This document shows, piece by piece, positions 1 to 7,724 of a DNA stretch of 64,000 bases; within the stretch, counting starts at the first letter, position 1, and each line of letters begins with the position of its first letter. Under the pieces are notes generated by a model. The model was not told the DNA's origin. It searched no databases and saw only the letters and a list, made by a program, of their open reading frames with translations. Location of the stretch: NCBI RefSeq assembly GCF_900312975.1, contig NZ_LT990039.1, forward strand, positions 930,001 through 994,000, read 5' to 3'. This DNA comes from Massilistercora timonensis (GTDB lineage: Bacteria > Bacillota > Clostridia > Lachnospirales > Lachnospiraceae). Made by a program: the position numbers and the translations under genes.

Positions 1-383
1 TACCCGGTCTTCCGGGAGAGTTCCCCCGCCCAGGTCTCTTCTTTTCCATCGCTGTTCTCTTTGCAGGGAAGATCTCCCCGCCGGTCCTGCCAGGTGTAAA
101 GAGGACTTACCGCTCTGCCTCTCTCATCCGTATAGAGGATCCCGTGCATCTGCCCGGTCACCCCCACGCTGACAATGTCTTCCTCACCATCCCGGAAGCC
201 TTCCAGGATCCTCCTGCATTTCTCCAGGATCTTCTCCGGATCCTGAAGATGTTCCCATTCGTTCTCTGTATACACTGCCGTATCATTGGAAAGGGTACGG
301 GAGTCCAAAAGTTCTCCCGTACCCCCGTCAAGCAGCACTCCACAGATTGTTGTTGTTCCGATATCTATGCCGACTGCTTTCAT
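1..383 (-). CDS. FGGY-family carbohydrate kinase, N-terminal part (cut by window edge)
   Basis: The first 127 or so codons of a sugar kinase are visible; the rest lies beyond the left edge. The N terminus reads MKAVGIDIGTTT, the phosphate-binding loop of the FGGY/actin-like ATPase fold, and VGVTGQMHG follows near residue 75, as in xylulokinases and sedoheptulokinases. The start at 383 is preceded by GAGGAATAGGT, which overlaps the end of the upstream dehydrogenase gene; the two genes are only 2 bases apart, so they are probably coupled. Being last in a polyol dehydrogenase-transketolase operon, it most likely phosphorylates the ketose made by the dehydrogenases. Substrate (xylulose, sedoheptulose, apulose or another ketose) cannot be told from this fragment. 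Confidence 0.85.
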   Translation of the reverse strand, partial: MKAVGIDIGTTTICGVLLDGGTGELLDSRTLSNDTAVYTENEWEHLQDPEKILEKCRRILEGFRDGEEDIVSVGVTGQMHGILYTDERGRAVSPLYTWQDRRGDLPCKENSDGKEETWAGELSRKTG

Positions 384-385
384 AC

Positions 386-1435
386 CTATTCCTCGTAATT
401 GGGATGAAGGACTACCTTCAGCGTCCCCGGGCCGCCCTTGGCAGCAAGAGCAATTCCCTTATCATAGTCCGCCAGATCCATCTCATGAGTGATCAGCTCT
501 TTCACCTGTACCTTGCCAGACTCCAGATACTCCAGCGCTCTTCCAAAGCAGTGGGTCTGTGCCCAGGTGGGGATCAGCTGGATCTCATGGAGATACCAGT
601 ACTCCGGATCGATGGCCCATTTCGCGCCTGCGTGAGGCATGGCGAACATCATGAACTTGGCTCCCATCTTGCCAAACTTGATCATGCTTTCCATCACATC
701 CACATTTGCCGTGGTATCCACAAGAATATCAAATCCTTTGGGCGCGATCTCTCTCAGCTTCGCCTCATGAACGCTGGGATCATTGCGGTCCATCAGAATG
801 GTCTCTTTGCAGCCGTATTTCTTCAGGATATCCAGCTTGTCCTGGCTGGGGCCGCACACAACCACCCGATTGGCGTTGGAGTGCATCAGAAGCTGGATCA
901 TAATGATGCCAGTGGGGCCGCAGCCGTAAACCAGCACATCATCGCCGAACTGCACCTGGATCCGGTCCATAGAATGAACGGCGCAGGCGGTCGGTTCCGC
1001 GAAGATCGCCTCATTGAAGGAAAGATGATCGCTGATGGGGAATACCTTGTCTGCATTTACCGCCACATACTCCGCGAATCCTCCCGGGCCGTTGCAGCCA
1101 AGAGAATAGAAATTCTCACAGTAGAGAGGCTGATCCTTGCGGCAGTAATAGCAGTCTCCGCACAGCACCGTATTATCCGCCGTCACCCGGTCCCCTACCT
1201 TGAAGGTGTCCACATGCTCTCCCACCTTGCATACATAACCGGCGAATTCATGGCCGTTCAGCAGTGGGAATCTTGCCAGGAATCCGCCCTGAGCAAGGGC
1301 CACATCCGCTCCTTTGCAGATGCCGCAGGACATTACCTTGATCAGCACCTGGTGCGGTCCGATCTCCGGCACCGGCACCTGGGTGATCTCGCAGTGACCT
1401 GGTTTGTCATATACATTTGCACGCATCATTTTCAT
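386..1435 (-). CDS. Zinc-dependent medium-chain alcohol/polyol dehydrogenase
   Basis: This 349-residue protein is a medium-chain dehydrogenase (threonine/sorbitol dehydrogenase-like). Visible marks are the catalytic zinc ligand region CGICKGADV near residue 38, GHEFAG near 60, a four-cysteine structural zinc lobe (CGDCYYCRKDQPLYC) near 93-107, and the Rossmann motif GCGPTG near 170. It would oxidise a secondary alcohol with NAD(P)+ in the cytoplasm. It lies 18 bases after the transketolase C-terminal subunit, with AAAGGAG about 10 bases before the start. It is only distantly similar to the second dehydrogenase of the operon (4137-5183), so the two probably act on different alcohols or steps. 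Exact substrate unknown. Confidence 0.9.
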   Translation of the reverse strand: MKMMRANVYDKPGHCEITQVPVPEIGPHQVLIKVMSCGICKGADVALAQGGFLARFPLLNGHEFAGYVCKVGEHVDTFKVGDRVTADNTVLCGDCYYCRKDQPLYCENFYSLGCNGPGGFAEYVAVNADKVFPISDHLSFNEAIFAEPTACAVHSMDRIQVQFGDDVLVYGCGPTGIIMIQLLMHSNANRVVVCGPSQDKLDILKKYGCKETILMDRNDPSVHEAKLREIAPKGFDILVDTTANVDVMESMIKFGKMGAKFMMFAMPHAGAKWAIDPEYWYLHEIQLIPTWAQTHCFGRALEYLESGKVQVKELITHEMDLADYDKGIALAAKGGPGTLKVVLHPNYEE

Positions 1436-1453
1436 TGTATCATCGCTCCTTTC

Positions 1454-2398
1454 CTATTTTTTCAAAGCAATTGCTTCTTTTGCCTTTGCAGCGATCTTCA
1501 CCGGCGTCAGGCCGTATTTGATCATCAGCGCTTCCGCAGTTCCGGAATGGCCAAATACATCTTCCACGCCGTGTTTTACCACCGGAACCGGGCAGGTCTC
1601 GCCTACCACTTCAGAAACCGCCGCTCCAAGCCCACCGATCACATTGTGCTCCTCGGTGGTCACAATGGCGCCTGTCTCTTTTGCAGCCTTCACGATGATC
1701 TCTTTGTCGATAGGCTTGATGGTGTGCAGGTCGATCACACGGGCGCTGATCCCTTCTCCTTCCAGAAGCTTCGCCGCCTTCATGGCTTCCTGTACCATCA
1801 GGCCGGTGGCGATAATGGTCACATCCTTGCCGTCCGCAAGCTGCACGCCTTTGCCAAGCTCAAATTTATAACCCGGGATCTCATCCGTGATGGTCTCCAC
1901 GCCAGAGCGTCCCAGACGGAGATAGCAGGGGCCGTCATAGTCGATCATGGCCTTTACTGCCTCTCTGGTCTCATTGGCGTCGCAGGGGCAGATCACCGTC
2001 ATGCCGGGTATGGTGCGCATCAGGCTCAGGTCCTCGATACACTGATGGGTAGCTCCGTCCTCGCCCACAGACAGTCCTGCGTGGGTTCCTACCACCTTCA
2101 CATTCAGGCCCGGATACGCGATGGAGTTGCGCACCTGGTCGTAGATCCTTCCCGCCGCGAACATGGCGAAAGTGTGGCAGAAGGAAATCTTTCCTGCCGT
2201 TGCGGCTCCGGCCGCCATCCCCGCCATATTGCACTCCGCGATCCCTGCGTTGAAGAACCGCTCCGGATATTTTTCCGCGAAATAGCAGGACATGGTACAG
2301 ATTGTAAGGTCTGCGTCGAATACCATGATCCTCTCGTCTGCTCCGAATTCACACAGAGCTCTTCCATATGCCTCTCTTGTAGCGATTACTTTTCCCAT
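1454..2398 (-). CDS. Transketolase, C-terminal subunit
   Basis: A 314-residue protein covering the pyrimidine-binding and C-terminal domains of transketolase. The glutamate region of the thiamine-diphosphate site is visible in GATHQCIEDLSLMR, and TTEEHNVIGGLG is typical of the C-terminal domain. Split transketolases work as a heterotetramer with the N-terminal half, encoded just upstream with a 2-base gap (2401-3243). The reaction is transfer of a two-carbon unit between a ketose and an aldose phosphate. The start at 2398 has GGAGG at good distance. Position between dehydrogenases and a kinase suggests a dedicated, substrate-induced enzyme rather than the housekeeping transketolase. Confidence 0.95.
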   Translation of the reverse strand: MGKVIATREAYGRALCEFGADERIMVFDADLTICTMSCYFAEKYPERFFNAGIAECNMAGMAAGAATAGKISFCHTFAMFAAGRIYDQVRNSIAYPGLNVKVVGTHAGLSVGEDGATHQCIEDLSLMRTIPGMTVICPCDANETREAVKAMIDYDGPCYLRLGRSGVETITDEIPGYKFELGKGVQLADGKDVTIIATGLMVQEAMKAAKLLEGEGISARVIDLHTIKPIDKEIIVKAAKETGAIVTTEEHNVIGGLGAAVSEVVGETCPVPVVKHGVEDVFGHSGTAEALMIKYGLTPVKIAAKAKEAIALKK

Positions 2399-2400
2399 GA

Positions 2401-3243
2401 TTACACCTCCAGTGATGCGATCTGCGCATCCAACTCTTTAAATGCCTGTTCAAACTGTTCTGCCGTTGGAGTACTTCCGTGGAATTTCACATTGTTTTCC
2501 ATAAAGGACACGCCTTTGCCCTTCACTGTCTTAGCCACGATCATCGTGGGTCTGCCCTTGGCTTCTTTCGCCGCGTCGATGGCATCCGCGATCTGCGCGT
2601 AATCATGGCCGTCAATGGTGATCACATTCCATTTAAAAGCCCGGAATTTCTCATCGATGGGATAAGGAGACATAACCTCCTCAATGGTTCCGTCAATCTG
2701 AAGATTATTGTTATCTACAAATACAGTCAGGTTGTCCAGTCCGTAGTTGCCGGCGGCCATGGCCGCCTCCCAGATCTGTCCTTCCTGGATCTCCCCGTCG
2801 CCCAGCGCGGCATACACACGGTAGTCCTTCTTGTCTACTTTTCCCGCAAGCGCCATGCCGATAGCCGCGGAAAGTCCCTGTCCCAGGGATCCGGCCGACA
2901 TATCCACGCCTGGAACCTTGGTCATCTCCACATGTCCGGACAGATAACTGTCTACATTTCGAAATGTCTTCAGATCCTCCACCGGGAAATATCCCTTCAG
3001 CGCCAGTGTGGCGTACATGGTGGGGGTACAGTGTCCTTTGGACAGTACAAACCGGTCCCGATCCGGATCTTTTGGATTCTTCGGGTCAATGTTCATTTTC
3101 TCAAAATACAATACAGTCAGGATATCTGCCACTGAGAAAGAGCCTCCCACATGTCCGGACTGGGCGGCGTTGATCGCCTCCAGTGCCGTCCTGCGGATCT
3201 TCGCCGCCTGCAGTGCCAGTTCTTTTACTCTTTTTTCTTCCAT
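2401..3243 (-). CDS. Transketolase, N-terminal (thiamine-diphosphate binding) subunit
   Basis: A 280-residue protein matching the pyrophosphate-binding half of transketolase. SGHVGGSFSVADIL near residue 30, LSKGH near 90 and the GDGEIQEGQIWEA stretch near 148, with the metal-binding GDG...N motif, are clear. It pairs with the C-terminal subunit encoded 2 bases downstream; such split enzymes are common in Firmicutes and often sit in sugar, sugar-alcohol, apiose or sulfoquinovose clusters. GGAGG stands 10 bases before the start. A 59-base gap separates it from the SDR gene upstream. The sequence alone does not show which ketose phosphate is the donor. Confidence 0.95.
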   Translation of the reverse strand: MEEKRVKELALQAAKIRRTALEAINAAQSGHVGGSFSVADILTVLYFEKMNIDPKNPKDPDRDRFVLSKGHCTPTMYATLALKGYFPVEDLKTFRNVDSYLSGHVEMTKVPGVDMSAGSLGQGLSAAIGMALAGKVDKKDYRVYAALGDGEIQEGQIWEAAMAAGNYGLDNLTVFVDNNNLQIDGTIEEVMSPYPIDEKFRAFKWNVITIDGHDYAQIADAIDAAKEAKGRPTMIVAKTVKGKGVSFMENNVKFHGSTPTAEQFEQAFKELDAQIASLEV

Positions 3244-3302
3244 TTTCTAAGAACCTCCATGTAAATTATGCCTTTGCTTTGCTGTCTTGCTCTTTTTGAT
3301 CT

Positions 3303-4070
3303 TTAGCAGATCGTAAATCCGCCGTCGATCACCAGGTTTGCCCCGTTGATAAGGCTTGCCGCATCACTTGCCAGGAATACCGCGCAGGCGGCCACTTCCT
3401 GGGGATAGCCGAACCGGTGGGCCGGGATCTTCTTCTTAAATTCCTCTCCCCGCTCATTGTTCCAGTTCTCTTCTCCCATGGGCGTCAGGATAATGGTGGG
3501 CGAGATTGCGTTTACATTGATGTTGTACTGAGCCAGCTCCATTGCAAACTGCTTGGTGGCATAAATGATCGCCGCCTTGCAGCACCCGTAGGTAAGGTGT
3601 CCGTCCAGCGCCACCACGCCGGCCTGGGAACCCATATTGACGATCTTGCCGCCGCCCTGCTCCTTCATAACCTTGGCTGCCGCCCGCATAAACCGCACAT
3701 TGCCGGTCAGATTGATGGAGAGAGTCTTGTCCCACAGCGCCTCATCGTGCTCCAACACGCCTTCCACCACGCCGATCCCAGCGCAGTTCACCAGGATGTC
3801 CAGCCGACCGAACTGTTCCAGGGTCTTTTGGATACACCCGTCAATGTCCTCGTTCTTGGTGATATCTCCGGCGTATGCCGCGAATCCCACTCCCTGCTCC
3901 TCCATGTAGGCTTCCAGCCCTTCCGGTGCGTGCAGGTCAAAGCAGACCACATTGGCTCCCTTCCTAGCGTACATCTTCGCGATCTCATAACCGATCCCGC
4001 TGGCGCCTCCTGTGACGATGGCCGTCTTCCCTTCCAGAGAGAAATTTTCATCAAAATTTCTGTAATCCAT
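3303..4070 (-). CDS. Short-chain dehydrogenase/reductase (SDR)
   Basis: A classical SDR of 255 residues. It shows the cofactor motif TGGASGIG near residue 20, NCAGIG near 95, and the catalytic Tyr/Lys pair in LTYGCCKAA near 157-161. I chose the ATG at 4070 because GGAGGCGAGGAT lies directly before it; an upstream ATG at 4109 lacks a ribosome-binding site. SDRs of this kind interconvert polyols and ketoses (arabinitol, xylulose, sorbose). Placement between a polyol dehydrogenase and transketolase fits that role. A 32-base hairpin lies in the gap before it. Substrate unknown. Confidence 0.9.
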   Translation of the reverse strand: MDYRNFDENFSLEGKTAIVTGGASGIGYEIAKMYARKGANVVCFDLHAPEGLEAYMEEQGVGFAAYAGDITKNEDIDGCIQKTLEQFGRLDILVNCAGIGVVEGVLEHDEALWDKTLSINLTGNVRFMRAAAKVMKEQGGGKIVNMGSQAGVVALDGHLTYGCCKAAIIYATKQFAMELAQYNINVNAISPTIILTPMGEENWNNERGEEFKKKIPAHRFGYPQEVAACAVFLASDAASLINGANLVIDGGFTIC

Positions 4071-4091
4071 ATCCTCGCCTCCAAACATACC

Positions 4092-4123
4092 GGAAGCGGC
4101 GCCTCGCAAGAAGCACCGCTTCC
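4092..4123 (-). other. Intergenic mRNA hairpin
   Basis: GGAAGCGG at 4092 pairs with CCGCTTCC at 4116 (8 bp) in the 66-base gap between the polyol dehydrogenase and SDR genes. There is no T-run, so it is more likely a transcript-processing or stabilising hairpin than a terminator. Confidence 0.5.
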
Positions 4124-4136
4124 CGATCTCAATGTC

Positions 4137-5183
4137 TTATTTGATCTTGATCACTGCTTTTACAACATCATCCTTGTTGTTGATCGCACAGTCGAACGCT
4201 TCCTGGATATCGTCAAACGCGAATTCATGGGTCACGATACCGGATACGTCGATGGTTCCGTCAGCGATAGCTGCGATCGCCTGAGGATAAATGTTGCGGT
4301 AGCGGAATACAGACTTGATGGTAGGCTCTTTGTCCATGATCTGGGCAAAGTTGTACTCGATCTTCTCCTGCGCGGAGATTCCTACCAGCGTAATGGTTCC
4401 CGCTCTCTTTACGATATAAGGTGTCTGCTGGATGGTAAACGGTGATCCGGCAGTCTCGAATACTTTCTCAACGCCAACGCCGTTGGTCAGCTTCATGATC
4501 TCTTCTACCGCATCCTTCTCCTTGCCGTTGATCACCCGGGTAGCGCCCAGCTTCATGGCATAGTCCAGACGTTTCGGGATCACGTCAACAACGGTGATGT
4601 CAGATGCGCCGTGAGCCTTGCAGGCAAGCAGGGTAACCAGTCCGATGCAGCCGGCTCCCAGGATCACTACGGAGTCGCCCAGCTGTACGTTGCCCTGATT
4701 TGCCGCGTGAAGTCCAACGGAAAGAGGCTCGATAAGCGCGCCTTCTTTGGTGCTGATGTTCTCCGGCAGCTTGAAGCACATATTCTCCGGGAACGCGATG
4801 TAATTCTCATAGCAGCCCTGTACCGGAGGTGTGGCAAGGAACTGTACGTCCGGACACAGATTGTAGAGACCTCTCTTACAGAACTCACACTCGCCGCAGG
4901 TGATCCCCGGCTCCAGTGCAACTCTGTCGCCCACCTTCAGGTTCTGTACGCCTTCGCCAAGAGCTACAACAGTTCCGGCGCACTCATGTCCCAGCATGAA
5001 GTCTCCCTCTACAACGTAAGATCCACATCTTCCGTCATGGAAATAGTGAACGTCAGATCCACAGATCCCCACATATTCCATCTCTACCAGGACCTCTTTC
5101 TCCTTCGGCTCCGGCATTGGGATATCACGGATTTCCATCTTGTCCAGGCCAACCATAAATGCTCCTCTGTTTTTCATAGTCAT
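4137..5183 (-). CDS. Polyol (sorbitol/xylitol-type) dehydrogenase
   Basis: A 348-residue zinc-dependent medium-chain dehydrogenase close to sorbitol/xylitol dehydrogenases: CGICGSDVHYF near residue 41, GHECAG near 66, a structural zinc lobe CGECEFCKRGLYNLC near 97-111, and ILGAGCIGLV near 172. It would oxidise a sugar alcohol to a 2-ketose with NAD+. It is the first metabolic gene after the importer genes, behind a 337-base leader with a terminator-like hairpin and a perfect palindrome, so it may have extra regulation. ATG at 5183 and a second ATG two codons later are both possible; the nearest purine-rich sequence AAAGGAGAAG is unusually far upstream (about 24 bases). Confidence 0.9.
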   Translation of the reverse strand: MTMKNRGAFMVGLDKMEIRDIPMPEPKEKEVLVEMEYVGICGSDVHYFHDGRCGSYVVEGDFMLGHECAGTVVALGEGVQNLKVGDRVALEPGITCGECEFCKRGLYNLCPDVQFLATPPVQGCYENYIAFPENMCFKLPENISTKEGALIEPLSVGLHAANQGNVQLGDSVVILGAGCIGLVTLLACKAHGASDITVVDVIPKRLDYAMKLGATRVINGKEKDAVEEIMKLTNGVGVEKVFETAGSPFTIQQTPYIVKRAGTITLVGISAQEKIEYNFAQIMDKEPTIKSVFRYRNIYPQAIAAIADGTIDVSGIVTHEFAFDDIQEAFDCAINNKDDVVKAVIKIK

Positions 5184-5240
5184 TTACTCGCAGCGCCCTC
5201 TGGCGCCGCTTCTCCTTTCTCTTATTTTTATATGCGTGAC

Positions 5241-5256
5241 TGCGGAGCGCTCCGCA
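5241..5256. promoter_or_regulatory. Perfect 16-bp palindrome in the dehydrogenase leader
   Basis: TGCGGAGCGCTCCGCA is a perfect palindrome 58 bases before the polyol dehydrogenase start. It could be an operator for a dimeric repressor or fold as an RNA hairpin that controls the distant ribosome-binding site. No candidate binding protein can be named. Confidence 0.4.
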
Positions 5257-5297
5257 ATTTACGTTCCAAAAATCGTTAATTTTTTCTCAAACTGTTG

Positions 5298-5334
5298 AAA
5301 ATAAAAAACTGACAAGCCACAAGACTCATCAGTT
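5298..5334 (-). terminator. Terminator/attenuator between importer and metabolic genes
   Basis: On the minus strand AACTGATGAG pairs with CTTGTCAGTT (10 bp with two G-T pairs, 8-base loop), followed by TTTTATTTT. It has the form of a Rho-independent terminator inside the leader between the binding-protein gene and the polyol dehydrogenase, and may lower read-through from the importer promoter. Confidence 0.6.
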
Positions 5335-5422
5335 GCTTTCACGATGAGACACGAATTCATCCGACAACCTGATTTGTCTTCCGATCATTCTGTATTTGTC
5401 CCTCTTGCATTCCTCTTTAATG

Positions 5423-5460
5423 GGCGGCGCCCCGCCGGCCCATGCCTTGGGGGCGCCGTC
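5423..5460 (-). other. GC-rich stabilising hairpin after the binding-protein gene
   Basis: GGCGGCGCCCC (5423-5433) pairs with GGGGCGCCGTC (5450-5460) with one G-T pair. No T-run follows on either strand. Strong hairpins like this after a binding-protein gene often protect the upstream message and raise its level over the rest of the operon (known for other ABC operons; inferred here). Confidence 0.5.
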
Positions 5461-5520
5461 ATTATTCCTGCATCATTTTTGTTTGCTCTTTAAAACTTAT
5501 CTCTCGATCAGTCTGTAATC

Positions 5521-6594
5521 CTACTGCTCAACAAGGCCTGTTCCGTCTTCGGAGATCTCGCCGTTGTCGATGTACAGCTGTACATACTCGTCAACAGTCT
5601 CGCTGTTGATAACAGGAGCGTCAACATAGTACTCTACGTCTGTAACTTCCATCTCGCCAGTCAGAACCTTGTGTCCGTTTTCCATACACTGCTGAGCAAG
5701 CAGAGAAGCATCCTGCAGAGTTGTTCTGGTCAGGAGACCTTCTTTTACAAGAAGAACGCCCTGAGCATTTCCGTCAACACCATATGCAAAGAAGTTCGGT
5801 GTTCCGTCATCGTTGAAGTATTCGGAGTTGTTCCGGATCGCTTCGATCGCGCCAGCTGCCATGTTGTCGTTCATGGAGATGATAGCGTCGATGTGGGTTC
5901 CGCCCTGTACCCATGTCTCCATGAATGCAAGAGCTTCGTCACTGTTCCAGTTTGCGTAGTCTTCGTAGAGGATCTTAACGTCAGGTCTCTTATCGAAGAA
6001 GTATTTCTGCCATCCTTCACGACGTCCGTCAGAGTGGAAGTTGTTGGATGGTCCCATCAATACAACTACGTTAGCGTTCTCCGGGATCTCCTCAACAGCT
6101 GCCTCTGCGCTTGGCTGTGCCTGTGCTACCGGGTCAGCGTCAACAGTTCCGGTTCCTTCCAGAAGGGCATCATCATCAGATCCATCCAGGTCTCCCTGAT
6201 GAACTGCCGGGTTGGTTGTGATAACCGGGATACCAGCGTCAACAACCTGTTTTACATAAGGTGCGGAAGCCGCATTGTCGTTAACCTGTACGATAACCAG
6301 ATCGTACTGTTTGGTTACGCAGTCCTCAAGAAGGCTGTTTACCTGGTTGTTGTCTCCCTCACCACTGAAGTACTCAAGGGTGATGTCATCATACTCTTCC
6401 GCAGCTGCCTGCATCTCACGGGTCAGCCATGCAGCAAAGGTATCAGCACTTGCACGTGCGATGAAAGCTACACGATAGTTATCGCCGCCTTCTCCGTCGC
6501 CGCCTTCGGCATCTCCGCCGCCGCTACAAGCGGTCAGGGCGAATACCATAGCCAGAACGAGCACTAATGAAAGGATCTTTTTCATGTTTTTCAT
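5521..6594 (-). CDS. Sugar ABC transporter substrate-binding lipoprotein
   Basis: A 357-residue periplasmic-binding-protein type 1 (RbsB/MglB-like). The N terminus is a lipoprotein signal, basic MKNMKK then a hydrophobic stretch ending in LTAC, with Cys23 the likely lipidated residue. The mature part has alternating Rossmann-like halves (for example VAFIARASADTFAAW, then VVVLMGPSNNFHSDGRR), typical of ribose/galactose/polyol binding proteins. The start at 6594 is chosen for its GGAGG and the signal peptide beginning there. It is third in the importer operon after the ATPase and permease genes, with a 109-base gap to the permease. Substrate is unknown; neighbours argue for a polyol or ketose. 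Confidence 0.9.
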   Translation of the reverse strand: MKNMKKILSLVLVLAMVFALTACSGGGDAEGGDGEGGDNYRVAFIARASADTFAAWLTREMQAAAEEYDDITLEYFSGEGDNNQVNSLLEDCVTKQYDLVIVQVNDNAASAPYVKQVVDAGIPVITTNPAVHQGDLDGSDDDALLEGTGTVDADPVAQAQPSAEAAVEEIPENANVVVLMGPSNNFHSDGRREGWQKYFFDKRPDVKILYEDYANWNSDEALAFMETWVQGGTHIDAIISMNDNMAAGAIEAIRNNSEYFNDDGTPNFFAYGVDGNAQGVLLVKEGLLTRTTLQDASLLAQQCMENGHKVLTGEMEVTDVEYYVDAPVINSETVDEYVQLYIDNGEISEDGTGLVEQ

Positions 6595-6703
6595 AGTTTT
6601 TCCTCCCTTTTTTGGTTTTGATTTAGGTTTTAAGTACCGCAAGCATCGTCATGCAGGAAAAGAAACGCTTTGCTGTACAAATCCTCATTTTAACAGGTTA
6701 CTC

Positions 6704-7696
6704 TTATTTGTCCTCTTTCTTCTTGTCAGAATCATCTGCGATGATCACCTTCGCGCTCTTCTTACCCTTGCTGGTAACGTCGAAGGCAACGGCGATAACG
6801 ATGATCGCGCCCTTGATGATCTGCTGGATGTAAGAGTCGATACCGATCAGGTTCATGATGTTCTCCAGGAATGCGATGATGAACGCACCGGCGATGGTTC
6901 CGGTTACCGTTCCGATACCACCGGTGAAGGAGGTACCGCCGACGATTGCCGCCGTCAGACCGTTCATCTCGTATCCTACCGCTCCGTTTGGAAGACCCGC
7001 GTTATTTCTCGCCATGAAGATCACGCCGGCAAACGCAGCCATGATACCGTTGATGATATATGCTTTGTAGATACTTACTTTTACATTGATACCGCTGGCA
7101 ACCGCCGCGTTCCGGTTTCCGCCGATGGCGTAAAGGCTTCTGCCCCACCGGGTCTCATTGACCAGATACCAGATGATGATACTGATCACAAAGACGATGA
7201 TGACCGGGATCGGGATCGGACCAACCGTTCCCTGTCCAAGTACAACGAAATCGCCAAGCTGCAGGATGTTGGAACCGCCGCAGTAGTAAAGGGCGATACC
7301 ACGGGCGATCTCCTGCATACCCAGGGTAGCGATGAACGCCGGAACATCGAACTGCGCTACGAAGAACGCGTTGAACAGGTTACACAGGATACCTACCACA
7401 ATGGCTACTGCCAGGGCTGCCGCCAGGGACTGTGTATGCCGGTAGGTGTCAACCGCCAGGACGCCGGTAAGGGCAAGTACGGAAGCCACGGACAGATCCA
7501 GGAATCCGGCAATGATCAGGATCATTTCACCGTAGGCGATCAACAGGCCCACACAGGTCTGACGCAGGATATTGATCAGGTTGTTGCTCGTTAAGAAGTA
7601 CGGACTTAAGATACTGCAGATGATGAACATCGCGATCAGTATCAGGAAGATAGAGTACTTCTGAGCGTTTTGACGTAATTTAGAACTCGTAGTCAT
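6704..7696 (-). CDS. Sugar ABC transporter permease, RbsC family
   Basis: A 330-residue integral membrane protein with about 8-10 hydrophobic segments and the RbsC/XylH family hallmarks, including GEMILIIAGFLDLSV (the family motif with the conserved glycines) and GGTSFTGGIGTVTGT in the cytoplasmic loop that contacts the ATPase. It forms the channel of the importer as a homodimer. Start at 7696 chosen because GGAGGG lies 9 bases upstream; the earlier ATG at 7720 lacks a site. The gene follows the ATPase gene by 28 bases. Confidence 0.92.
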   Translation of the reverse strand: MTTSSKLRQNAQKYSIFLILIAMFIICSILSPYFLTSNNLINILRQTCVGLLIAYGEMILIIAGFLDLSVASVLALTGVLAVDTYRHTQSLAAALAVAIVVGILCNLFNAFFVAQFDVPAFIATLGMQEIARGIALYYCGGSNILQLGDFVVLGQGTVGPIPIPVIIVFVISIIIWYLVNETRWGRSLYAIGGNRNAAVASGINVKVSIYKAYIINGIMAAFAGVIFMARNNAGLPNGAVGYEMNGLTAAIVGGTSFTGGIGTVTGTIAGAFIIAFLENIMNLIGIDSYIQQIIKGAIIVIAVAFDVTSKGKKSAKVIIADDSDKKKEDK

Positions 7697-7724
7697 TTCT
7701 TCATTCCCTCCATCTAACATTTAA

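Noticed and set aside
347..2602. A 751-codon open frame on the plus strand
   Set aside because: It is opposite three clear minus-strand genes (dehydrogenase and transketolase), has no ribosome-binding site and no protein motif; long antisense frames are common in GC-rich coding sequence.
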